The notes below the pieces were generated by a model. The model had not been told where the DNA came from. It did not search any database and was given only the letters and a program-made list of their open reading frames with translations. The translations under genes were made by a program, and so were the position numbers. From CAWDVR01 sp044869805 (GTDB lineage: Bacteria; Acidobacteriota; Thermoanaerobaculia; Multivoradales; SZUA-115): a stretch of 64,000 nucleotides of DNA. The stretch is taken from contig JBIOXV010000073.1 in the NCBI GenBank assembly GCA_044869805.1, positions 21,188-85,187 of the forward strand, read 5' to 3'. Positions 18,563 through 26,827 of this stretch are shown here, in pieces (position 1 is the first letter of the stretch; each line of letters begins with the position of its first letter).

Positions 18563-18607
18563 GAGCCTGTGAAGAAAGCGTTGCGCAGCAGCTTCATTCA
18601 CAGGCTC
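18563..18607. repeat. Long inverted repeat between regulator and kinase genes
   Basis: Perfect 11-bp arms, GAGCCTGTGAA (18563-18573) and TTCACAGGCTC (18597-18607), with a 23-base loop. The second arm ends 10 bases before the kinase ATG, so an RNA hairpin would form in the leader and could affect kinase translation, or act as a read-through attenuator after the regulator. The sequence also looks like the terminal repeat of a small mobile or REP-like element. Confidence 0.55.
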
Positions 18608-18617
18608 TGAAAGGGCG

Positions 18618-20171
18618 ATGCGCGTCGCCACCAAGATCGCCACCGGCTCCGGCCTGCTGGTGCTGCTCTTCGCCGGCCTGCTCGCTTACTACGTCTATCT
18701 CGGACGGCAGGACATCTCGCTCTCCCGTGAGCTGTCGAGCAAGGTGCCGGTATCGACCCGGCTGGCCGGCCAGGAGGCGGCGCTCGACAACCTCGAGAAG
18801 CAGATCAGGCGGCTGCTCGCCGCCCAGGACTTCGACTACACCCTCGGCATCCACGAGATGCACCTGCGTTTCGACGACAACCTGCGCCAGCTCGCCCAGG
18901 AGAACGCCGCGGAGCAGCAGGGAGAGGTCGAGACGCTTACCGAGCTGTGGCGCGACTACGGGCGCGCCCTGGCCGCCATCGAGCGCCGGGCCTGGCTCGA
19001 GCCCGAGCCCCACGAGGCTGCCTGGGAGGCGGTCTACGACAAGATTGGGTCGGTCAGCACCCAGGTGCGGCAGATGCTCGACTCGGCGGCGGTGGCGGCC
19101 GACCGAGAGGTGGAGCGTTCCGAGGGCACGAAAGTGCGGGCCGAGCAGCTCTCCGGCAAGGTCCTGCTCCTCGCCCTGGCGCTCTGCGCCCTGATCGTCG
19201 TCTGGACGGTGCGCTCGATCAACGTACCCCTGCGGCGCCTGGTGGACGGCACCCGCGCCGTGGCCGGTGGCCACTTCGACTACCGGCTCGACCTCGGCAA
19301 GGACGAGGAGTTCTCGCGCCTCGCCGCCTCCTTCAACGCCATGGTGCGGCGCCTGTCCGAGCTCGACCAGATGAAGAAGGACTTCGTCGCCCACGTCTCG
19401 CACGAGCTCAGGAACCCGCTGGTCGCCATGCAGGAGACCAACCAGCTCCTGGTCGACGAGCTCGCCGGGCCTTTGAACAAGCAGCAGCAGCGCCTGCTCG
19501 AGCTCAACATCGAGAGCGGCCGGCGGCTGTCAGCCATGCTCTCGAACCTGCTCGACCTGTCGAGTCTCGAGGCCGGGGCGATGAGCTACGAGTTCAAGCC
19601 CGAGGACCTGGCCGACATCGCGCGCTTCGCGGTCTCCGAGTACGAGGCGCGGGCCGGCGAGCGCAAGGTGCAGCTCCGGCTGAAGGTGCCCGCGGAGGCG
19701 CAGCCAGTGGTGGCCCCGGCCGACCGCGATCGCCTGATCCAGGTGCTCGAGAACCTGATCGAAAACGCGCTCAAGTTTTCGCCGGCGGGATCCGCCATCG
19801 AGGTCGAGGTCAAGCCCGCCGGCCGGCTGCCCGGCCGCATCCCGCGGCGGGTGCTCGACCGCCTGGCGGCCGGCGACCGCCACTTCGCATGGCTGTCGGT
19901 GGCCGACCGCGGGCCGGGCGTTCCCGAGGCGCAGCAGGAAGCCATCTTTCGCAAGTTCCACCAGGTAGGACACAATCCCCGCACCAACGGCGGCGGGGTG
20001 GGGCTGGGGCTGGCGATCTGTCGCGAGCTCGTGGAGGCCCACGACGGCGCGATCTGGGTGACCGACCGCCCAGGAGGGGGGAGCATGTTCTGCGTGGCGC
20101 TGCCGGGAGCCGAGAGCGAAACGGTGCGCGAGCCGGAAGGCGTGCGCGCGCTCGGGGAGGCCCGGGCGTGA
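18618..20171 (+). CDS. Sensor histidine kinase (GlrK-like)
   Basis: 517 residues. TM1 is at about 8-28. A helical periplasmic sensor region follows (about 30-175), then TM2 at about 180-200. HAMP spans about 200-252 (SINVPLRRLVDGTRAVAGG). HisKA has the phospho-His in FVAHVSHELRNPL (about 265). The ATPase domain has N-box LIENALKFSP and G-boxes VADRGPGVP and GVGLGLAICRELV. It most likely phosphorylates the upstream NtrC-type regulator. The last base triplets overlap the next gene's GTG start. Confidence 0.9.
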   Translation: MRVATKIATGSGLLVLLFAGLLAYYVYLGRQDISLSRELSSKVPVSTRLAGQEAALDNLEKQIRRLLAAQDFDYTLGIHEMHLRFDDNLRQLAQENAAEQQGEVETLTELWRDYGRALAAIERRAWLEPEPHEAAWEAVYDKIGSVSTQVRQMLDSAAVAADREVERSEGTKVRAEQLSGKVLLLALALCALIVVWTVRSINVPLRRLVDGTRAVAGGHFDYRLDLGKDEEFSRLAASFNAMVRRLSELDQMKKDFVAHVSHELRNPLVAMQETNQLLVDELAGPLNKQQQRLLELNIESGRRLSAMLSNLLDLSSLEAGAMSYEFKPEDLADIARFAVSEYEARAGERKVQLRLKVPAEAQPVVAPADRDRLIQVLENLIENALKFSPAGSAIEVEVKPAGRLPGRIPRRVLDRLAAGDRHFAWLSVADRGPGVPEAQQEAIFRKFHQVGHNPRTNGGGVGLGLAICRELVEAHDGAIWVTDRPGGGSMFCVALPGAESETVREPEGVRALGEARA

Positions 20172-20767
20172 GGGCGGCCGCCGCCACAGCGCTGGTGGCC
20201 CTGGCCGCCGCGGCCTGTGCCTCCCACCCCCTGGCCCGCCAGGGTGACCGCGCCCTCGCCGCCGGCGACTGCAAGAGCGCGGTGGCGGCCTACGAGCGCG
20301 TGCTGCTCGAGGTGAAGCGCGCGCCCGACCTCGACGTCCTGCTCTTCCGCCTCGCCGCCTGCCGCTCGCTCGCCGGCTCGGGCGTCGAGGACCGTGCCAA
20401 GGCCCGCCACTATCTCGATCGCCTGCTGTGGGGCTTCCCGCGGAGCCCTTACGCCGTGCCGGCCAAGGTGCTGCTCGAGCGCGACGCAGACCTCGGGCGG
20501 CTCGAGACCGAGCTCGAAGCGGCGCGCAACGCCCTGGCCGAGCGCGAGCAGGAGCTGGCCGAGCTGGAGCAGCAGATCGCCATCGCCGGCGAGAAGGCCG
20601 CGATCCCCGAGCCCAACGGCGAGAAGCTGGCCGCCGAGCTCGTCAGCCTCAGGACGAGGGTGACCGCGCTGTCCAAAGACCTCAACGCCAAGCTGGCCGA
20701 GATCGATCGGCTGCAGCGCGCTCTCCAAGCGCTCAAGGAGATCGACCTGGGCTCCCCGCCTCGCTGA
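20168..20767 (+). CDS. Putative lipoprotein (QseG-like), TPR plus coiled coil
   Basis: 199 residues from a GTG at 20168 that overlaps the kinase stop (GTGA). The N-terminal hydrophobic stretch ALVALAAAACAS ends in a Cys that fits a relaxed lipobox. A short TPR-like region follows (GDCKSAVAAYERVLLE), then a long coiled coil from about 105 to 195 (LETELEAARNALAEREQEL, and on). Size, lipid anchor, coiled coil and place in the operon resemble QseG, the outer-membrane lipoprotein that controls the GlrK kinase in enterobacteria. Homology is inferred from architecture and context. Confidence 0.68.
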   Translation: MRAAAATALVALAAAACASHPLARQGDRALAAGDCKSAVAAYERVLLEVKRAPDLDVLLFRLAACRSLAGSGVEDRAKARHYLDRLLWGFPRSPYAVPAKVLLERDADLGRLETELEAARNALAEREQELAELEQQIAIAGEKAAIPEPNGEKLAAELVSLRTRVTALSKDLNAKLAEIDRLQRALQALKEIDLGSPPR

Positions 20768-20770
20768 GCC

Positions 20771-21154
20771 TCAGCGCTTCCGCGCTTTCTTCGGGCGCGG
20801 CTTCGCTGGTCCCTTCGCCGGCGCCTTCCTGCCCGCCGCGGCCGCCTTGCGCGGCGGCCGCACGCCGCCGCTGCCTCCCAGGATCTCGTCGATGCGCCTG
20901 CGGTCCTCTTTGAGGCGGCCGATGGCATCCTCGAGGCGCTGGATCTCGGCGCCGTAGCGGGCCACCACCTGATCGCGCGAGGCGATAGTGCGCTCCAGGC
21001 GCTGGGTGAGCTCGGCGATCTCCTCTTCGTTGTGAGCGCGGAGCTCCTCCGGCGGCAGCCGGCCGCCGGAGGAGACGGCTTCCACGCGCTTGCGGTTGCG
21101 GTCGAGCAGCTCGCGGTGGGTCTTGAGCAGGTCCTCTACGGTCTGGACGGCCAT
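20771..21154 (-). CDS. Coiled-coil protein with Lys/Ala/Pro tail, distal end of the eCIS operon
   Basis: 127 residues: a helical, charged coiled-coil part (about 1-92, EIAELTQRLERTIASRDQVV and ARYGAEIQRLEDAIGRLK) and a very basic tail (KAAAAGRKAPAKGPAKPRP). A good ribosome site (GGAGG, 5 bases before the ATG) and a 20-base gap to the beta-helix gene place it in the eCIS operon. It converges on the lipoprotein gene with only 3 bases between stops. Function unknown; the H1-like tail suggests nucleic-acid or polyanion binding. Confidence 0.65.
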   Translation of the reverse strand: MAVQTVEDLLKTHRELLDRNRKRVEAVSSGGRLPPEELRAHNEEEIAELTQRLERTIASRDQVVARYGAEIQRLEDAIGRLKEDRRRIDEILGGSGGVRPPRKAAAAGRKAPAKGPAKPRPKKARKR

Positions 21155-21174
21155 GGTGCCTCCACGCTCGGCCC

Positions 21175-24100
21175 TCAGCCGAGAATGTTGAACTGGTTGG
21201 CGTTGGGGTTGGGCGGCTCGGCGCCGCCGAACTGGAGCACCGGCCCGCTGTGCACGTTGCCCAGGAAGGTGGTGAGGACCTGGTGCAGGTCGAAGGAGAA
21301 GTAGCCCTGGCTCGTCGCCTTGACGTGGTTGCCCATGACCGCCATCCGCAGCCCGGCGAGCGACACCGTGGCCCGCAGGTCGTTCGGCGCCGTCGCCAGG
21401 TGCTCGCAGACGTTGTGGCCGAAGGTCACGCGGTCGAAGGTCAGCGCGAACTGTTGCCCGAGCGGCACGCGCTGCACCTCGACCAGGGCGGAGAGGCCGG
21501 CGCCGGTGACCCGGTTGTCGACCACCAGGGCCGCGCCGAAGGCGATCTGGGACTCGAGGTTGGCGAGCGTGCCCGCGAGCCGGATGGCGCGGTGCTCGAG
21601 GTTGGGATCGACCTTGAACGGGTCGGTGGCGTGGATGCGGTTGCCGCGCACCGAGGCCCCCACTGTCCAAAGGAAGATGCCGCCGACCGCTTGCGCCAGC
21701 GGCACGCCGGCCGGCGACACGCCGGCGTCGCGGATCTCGCAGGAGTCGACTACCACCTCGGTCAGCGGGTTCAAGGCGAGCGAGGTGGCGAAGACCGCGG
21801 CGGAGATCCCCGGCGGGGTCTGGTAGGCGCAGCGCAGCAGGCGGTTGTCGACCAGCCGCGTGATGCCGAGCAGGCTGAGGCCGAAGAATCCCGGCTGCTC
21901 CACGTTCTCGATCAGGTTGCCGCGCACCTCGAGGTCGGTCTCGCCGCCGGCCTGGATGCCCGCCGTGCAATCGAGCAGGCGGTTGTCCACCAGCCGGTTG
22001 CGCTCGCCCTGAATTAGCAGCGCGCCGGAGGCCGCGCCGTGAATGCGGTTGCCGGCGACCGCCGCCTGACGGGTCCGCAGCAAGCCGACCGCCACCCGCA
22101 GGTTGCGTTGCGGGTCGCCGATCTCGTTGCCGGTGATCTCGACCCCCTCGGAGCCCAGCACCATGACGCCGTCCTGCTGGCCGAGGACCCGGTTGCCGGC
22201 GACCACCGCGGCCGGGCCGAAGCCTTCGCCGGCGAGCTCCTCGTGGCCGACCAGGATGGCGAGCGGCAGCACGCCGCCCACGGCGTCGATCGCCGCGGCC
22301 GCCAGGCGGTTGCGCTCCACGCGGCCCCGGCTGCCGGCCATGCGGATGCCGCCGTAGGCAGGGCCCTCGTAGAACAGGACGTTGCCTTCGACCAGGCAGC
22401 CCTCGGCGGCGACGTCGATGCCCCACAGCTTGCCGGGGGCGTCGATCGCCCCGATGCGGGGCCGGGAGATGTGGTTGCGGGTGATGCGCACGCCCTGGGC
22501 GCGCGATAGGGGCAGACCCCCGAACACCTGGGCGTTGAGCACCACCCCGGCGAGGAAGCCCGTGATCTGGTTGCCGTCGACCCGCGAGCCCTGGACCAAC
22601 GCCGAGTCGGCCAGGTCCTCGAGGAAGACCCCGCACAGGCCGGGGACCTGCTGCTCCTGGAAGACCCGATTCGCCATCCGGCAGTCCAGCACCTCGATCA
22701 GCCGGTCGTTCTGCTGCGCCCAGATGGCGATCAGGATGCCGGCGATCTCCAACCGTTCGAGCACCACGCGCTGCGCATTGATGAGCCTCACGCCGGAGCC
22801 GGCGCGCGACTCCAGGCACTCGACGCGGCAGTCGGCGATCGTCACCTCCGCGGCGCGCAGCACCTCGATCAGCGCCCCGACGTCGTTGCCTTGGGCCAGC
22901 AGCTCGAAGCCCAGGCTCTCGACCACCACGTCCTGGACCCGCACTTCGCCGTCGCCGATGGCGAGCAGGGTGATGGGCTCGCGGCTCTGCACCACCGCGC
23001 CGGAGCTCTCGCCGTGGAAGTGGATGTTGGACCGCACGATGCGGATCGTCTGGCGGATCTCGTGTACTCCGACCTTGAGGCACACGCAGCCGCCGGCCGC
23101 GGGCAGCGAGTCGATCGCCGCCTGGATGCTCTCGCCCGGCCGCACCACGCGGGTGCAGCAGCTCCGGCCAAACTCCGGCGGCCACTTCGGCCGGCAATCC
23201 TCGACGTCGTCCGGCAAGGTCACCATGGCCAGGCGCGCGTAGTGATGATGGATGCCGCGCGGGGGCGCCTCGGTCAGGATCTCGACCGTGGCGTCCACGG
23301 TGCGGGCGGCGAAGACCCAGAAGTCGCCGACCTTGAATTCGCCGCCCACGGGTGAGACGGTGAATTCCACCTGCACGCCGTCCTCGAGCACCATCTGCGC
23401 CGCGGCGTCGACCGGGATCACGCCGCCCTCGGCGTCGACGTCGGCCACCACGTTGTTCGCCGCGTCGAGCACCGGGCCCTTCTGGTCCCAGCGCCGCACG
23501 CGGGTGTGGCGGCCGGCCGGCGCCGCGACGTCGAACACCCCGGCCGGCAGCGCCGCCGTCAGCGTGAGCTCCTGCGTCACGTCGTCAACGGTCAGCACCT
23601 TGGCCATCACTCCCGGCTTGCCGGCGAGCTCCAGCCAGTCGTCCAGCACCTCCACCCAGTCGTTGGCCGAGAAGCGCAGCACGGCGTCGCGGCGGGTGCG
23701 CGACACCGTGAGGCGGTCGCGGGCCGGGCCGATGGCGGTGACCGCGGCGCCCACCGAGCCGTTGTCGCGCGACCATTTGAAGGTCGCGGCGGCGAGCGGG
23801 CCGGGAGTGTGCACCTCCACCCGGTAGAGCCGGTTCTCGGTGCCGCGGTAGCCGCCGGTGGGGTTGACCACGCAGGGGTCGTTGGAGGTCGGCACGCCCA
23901 CCGCGTCGGTGGACAGGCGAGCGGCCGAGGGCGCGGTGGCGGCCACCCAGGCGGGGATCTCGCCGTCGGGCGTCGCGCACTCCGCGTTCACGTTCTCGAG
24001 CACCTTGACCTGCCACACGGTCTGCAACCGCGTGGCGGTGTCCACCCCCAGCGCCTTCTCCAGCAGCTCCGGGTCCTCGAGGTGGGTGAGCTCGCGCTGC

Positions 24101-24522
24101 CAGACGTCGAGGTACACGAGGTGCGGGCCGCCGGCGAGCGGGAAGGGCGCCTCGACGGCGACGTTAGGGAAGTAGGGCTGGTCCTCGTAGGGCACCGGGA
24201 GCGTGCCACGCTGCTCGGCGAGGTGCGGCTCCCACTCGCGAGGCGGCAGGCCGTGGTTCTCGGCGAGCTGGCCGTCGACGTACATGCGGCCGACGCCGAT
24301 CGTCACCGAGGCGCCGCCGGGCAGGATCTCGAAGCCGTGCGGCGTCTCGGCGGGCACCGCGGCGCGGCCGATGGTGTCGAGGGTGCCGGCGCGGCTGCGG
24401 CGGTCGCGGATCTCGACCAGCTCGTTGAAGTCCGCATCGAGCAGTACGCGGCCCTGCTGCATGCGCACGCCGATGTGGTCGTCGAACGGGTCGAAGGAGA
24501 AGCGCGTGTGGTCGCCGGGCAT
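21175..24522 (-). CDS. eCIS DUF6519-like/right-handed beta-helix protein (putative fibre)
   Basis: 1115 residues. The N-terminal part (about 1-450) begins with the eCIS-associated pattern RFSFDPFDDHIGVRMQQGRV and LLDADFNELVEI, as in the DUF6519 family. The second part (about 460-1090) is a right-handed parallel beta-helix with many short strand repeats of the type VVAGNRVLGQQDGVMVLG, EITGNEIGDPQRN and LRVAVGLLRTRQAAVAGN. A CTR-CVRP-like start of the helix (SCCTRVVRPGESIQAAIDSLP) is typical of pectate-lyase-like folds. Position at the end of the baseplate block suggests a tail fibre or surface-binding component rather than an enzyme. Confidence 0.72.
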   Translation of the reverse strand: MPGDHTRFSFDPFDDHIGVRMQQGRVLLDADFNELVEIRDRRSRAGTLDTIGRAAVPAETPHGFEILPGGASVTIGVGRMYVDGQLAENHGLPPREWEPHLAEQRGTLPVPYEDQPYFPNVAVEAPFPLAGGPHLVYLDVWQRELTHLEDPELLEKALGVDTATRLQTVWQVKVLENVNAECATPDGEIPAWVAATAPSAARLSTDAVGVPTSNDPCVVNPTGGYRGTENRLYRVEVHTPGPLAAATFKWSRDNGSVGAAVTAIGPARDRLTVSRTRRDAVLRFSANDWVEVLDDWLELAGKPGVMAKVLTVDDVTQELTLTAALPAGVFDVAAPAGRHTRVRRWDQKGPVLDAANNVVADVDAEGGVIPVDAAAQMVLEDGVQVEFTVSPVGGEFKVGDFWVFAARTVDATVEILTEAPPRGIHHHYARLAMVTLPDDVEDCRPKWPPEFGRSCCTRVVRPGESIQAAIDSLPAAGGCVCLKVGVHEIRQTIRIVRSNIHFHGESSGAVVQSREPITLLAIGDGEVRVQDVVVESLGFELLAQGNDVGALIEVLRAAEVTIADCRVECLESRAGSGVRLINAQRVVLERLEIAGILIAIWAQQNDRLIEVLDCRMANRVFQEQQVPGLCGVFLEDLADSALVQGSRVDGNQITGFLAGVVLNAQVFGGLPLSRAQGVRITRNHISRPRIGAIDAPGKLWGIDVAAEGCLVEGNVLFYEGPAYGGIRMAGSRGRVERNRLAAAAIDAVGGVLPLAILVGHEELAGEGFGPAAVVAGNRVLGQQDGVMVLGSEGVEITGNEIGDPQRNLRVAVGLLRTRQAAVAGNRIHGAASGALLIQGERNRLVDNRLLDCTAGIQAGGETDLEVRGNLIENVEQPGFFGLSLLGITRLVDNRLLRCAYQTPPGISAAVFATSLALNPLTEVVVDSCEIRDAGVSPAGVPLAQAVGGIFLWTVGASVRGNRIHATDPFKVDPNLEHRAIRLAGTLANLESQIAFGAALVVDNRVTGAGLSALVEVQRVPLGQQFALTFDRVTFGHNVCEHLATAPNDLRATVSLAGLRMAVMGNHVKATSQGYFSFDLHQVLTTFLGNVHSGPVLQFGGAEPPNPNANQFNILG

Positions 24523-24531
24523 GGTGTCCCC

Positions 24532-26823
24532 CTAGGTGACGTAGATCAGGCCCGCTTCGAGCCCGAACGGCAGGTACTCGTCGAGGCGTAGGCGCAAGTT
24601 GCCTTCGCGCTGCGGTTGCTTGAGGTGCGAGTAGACGCCCATCTCCGCGCCGTCCTCGGCGCCGCGGCGGATCTCGACCGCGCAGGAGAGCGCGAGCTGC
24701 GCGTAGGCCGGCAGGCCGTAGCGCCGGCTGGTGAAGCCGGGCACCACGCGCGCCACCTCGGCGGCGCGGATCTGCGCCTGGATGACGGCCGGCAGCAGCG
24801 GGTCGCGGGCCAGCGCCTCCTCCAGCGCCTTGGCCATCGCCAGGTCGGGCTGGCAGCGGTAGCGGCGCGGCGTGTGCGAGCTGGCCGGCACGAAGCTGAA
24901 GCGCACGCAGCCCTCCTGGGTGCGCACCGCGACCACCCGGCCGGTGGCGATCGACTCGCTCATCGCGAGCTGGCGCACGTGCAGCCGGCCGAAGACCGTG
25001 CAGCGCTCGAGGTCGAGCGGCGGCCCTGGCCGGCCGAGGCCGGCCGAGACGGCGAAGCGGTTGTCCGCCAGCGCGTCGAGGATCGAATCGATGGCGAAGA
25101 GGCGCTGCACGTGATCCGGGGCCTCGATCGCGCCCAGGATGCTGGCCGCGATCTGGATCTCGAGCTGCGCGTTGAGCGGCGCGCCGGCCGGGCCGGCGGC
25201 CACCCGCAGGCTCGGCGCCAGCACCGCGGGCGTGCCGTCGTCGTTCAGCCGGCGGCCCGGCACCAGCGTCGCGTGGATCAGGCGCAGGAAGCCGAGGTCG
25301 CCGGTCACGGTGAGGTGGCCCTCGACCACCACGCCGTTGAGCGTGAGCGCGCCCTGGCGGTCGGGGTCGGCGGGGTTGACCGGCGGGCTCACCTCGATAT
25401 CGAGGCCGGCCAACGGGGTCCGCAGCAGCGGCCGCTCGCCGTTCGCTGCCTCGATGGCCAAAAACGCCTCGTTGAGCAGCGTGATCTGCCCCGGCAGCGC
25501 GTAGCTGCGGCTGTCGCGGATGGTGATCACCGTGCTCTCGCGGGCCAGCGGCCCCGCCCAGTGGGCGAGCGCCTGGACCACGTCGGGGAAGACCGGAGGC
25601 GCCAGCACGCCCTCCTCGACGGAGATGCGGTGCGCCTCGATCTCGGGCGCGATCAGCCAGCGCGCCCGCTCGTAGGGGCCACCACCGAGGTCCGCGGGGA
25701 ACCCGTAGTGGTAGGAGACGTCGAGAGAGGCGGTCGCGTCTCCCCAGCCGTCGCCCACCGCCAGCCGGCCGGCCGCCACGTCCACCGCGATCACCCGCCC
25801 GGAGGGCTGCACCGCCGGCCAGGGGTCGAGCCGCCGGCACACCACCTCCGGCTCGTAGAGCGGCAGCGGCGCGGCCGGGTTCTGCGACGGCGCGACCGGC
25901 ACGCCGTTCCTGGTGATCGCCAGGCTGCGTTCGGCGTCGAAGCCGTAGAGGTCGGTCGAGGTGGGCCGCGTGGGCGGGGTGTGCTTGTAGCGCTGCAGGT
26001 CCTCGTAGAAGAAGGCGCGTCGGATCGGCGCCGGCACGTGGAGCTCGGTCGCCAGGCCCGCCTCGTCGCCCTCTCGCCGCCAGCGGGAGAAGAGCGGCGC
26101 CGGGTTGCCGAGCGGGCTGGCGTGGTACTGCCAGTCGAGAGCGCCCTGGCGGGCCGGCACGCGCTCCAGCTCGTAGGAGCCGAGCCGGTAGAGGAAGAAG
26201 CCGATGTTGTGCAGGTTGTGCCAGCCCTCGACGGTCGAGATCGGCCGCACGTCCGGCGTGTGGGTGGCCTCGTCGAAGGCGCCCTCCACCCGCTCCATGC
26301 GGTCGACCCGCCGCACGTCCACCCAGGCGCTCTGGGGCCGGTAGTGCTCGAGGTGCTGGTGCCAGCCCAGGAGCTCGAAGAACTCCACCGCGTGCGCCGG
26401 CCAGCCGGTCACGTCGCGGGCCAGCTCCTCGAGCATCGGCAGCGTGCCCTTGCGCCGGCGGTAGTAGATGGTCTTGGCGACGTCGGTGCGGGTGCGCACC
26501 ACCGGCGGCGGCAGCAGGTCCGGCCCCACCAGGTCTGGAAACACTTCGCGCGCCCGGTCCACCATCGCCGCCCGCCCGCCGTCCGACAGCAGGCGGTTGC
26601 CCACCAGCTCGCCGAGGTAGGGGATCACCCAGGGCTGACAGGTCTCGATGAACAGGTCGTCCCACAGCCGCGCGATGTCGGCGTCCAGGAGGTCCGCCTG
26701 CTCGGTCACCAGGGCGAGCAGGCCGCGCAGTGGGTAGCCCTGCTCCGCGTCCTGCTGGCGGTAGACCGCCGGCAGCAGCTCGTAGAGGCGATCGCCCGAA
26801 GTGCCTGAAGTATTGGTCGCCAT
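24532..26823 (-). CDS. eCIS phage-tail-like baseplate protein (tail protein I-like N-terminus)
   Basis: 763 residues. The N-terminus (DRLYELLPAVYRQQDAEQG) and the following FIETCQPWVIPYLGELVGN and KTIYYRRRKGTLPMLEELA blocks are typical of eCIS/phage tail proteins related to P2 gpI. The C-terminal half is strand-rich, with DATASLDVSYHYGFPADLGG and beta-helix-like repeats, and carries two Cys (RYRCQPDLAMAK, LALSCAVEI). There is 4 bp to the next CDS start upstream and 9 bp to the beta-helix gene downstream. Probably forms a baseplate wedge-to-fibre connection. Confidence 0.72.
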   Translation of the reverse strand: MATNTSGTSGDRLYELLPAVYRQQDAEQGYPLRGLLALVTEQADLLDADIARLWDDLFIETCQPWVIPYLGELVGNRLLSDGGRAAMVDRAREVFPDLVGPDLLPPPVVRTRTDVAKTIYYRRRKGTLPMLEELARDVTGWPAHAVEFFELLGWHQHLEHYRPQSAWVDVRRVDRMERVEGAFDEATHTPDVRPISTVEGWHNLHNIGFFLYRLGSYELERVPARQGALDWQYHASPLGNPAPLFSRWRREGDEAGLATELHVPAPIRRAFFYEDLQRYKHTPPTRPTSTDLYGFDAERSLAITRNGVPVAPSQNPAAPLPLYEPEVVCRRLDPWPAVQPSGRVIAVDVAAGRLAVGDGWGDATASLDVSYHYGFPADLGGGPYERARWLIAPEIEAHRISVEEGVLAPPVFPDVVQALAHWAGPLARESTVITIRDSRSYALPGQITLLNEAFLAIEAANGERPLLRTPLAGLDIEVSPPVNPADPDRQGALTLNGVVVEGHLTVTGDLGFLRLIHATLVPGRRLNDDGTPAVLAPSLRVAAGPAGAPLNAQLEIQIAASILGAIEAPDHVQRLFAIDSILDALADNRFAVSAGLGRPGPPLDLERCTVFGRLHVRQLAMSESIATGRVVAVRTQEGCVRFSFVPASSHTPRRYRCQPDLAMAKALEEALARDPLLPAVIQAQIRAAEVARVVPGFTSRRYGLPAYAQLALSCAVEIRRGAEDGAEMGVYSHLKQPQREGNLRLRLDEYLPFGLEAGLIYVT

Positions 26824-26827
26824 CGCC

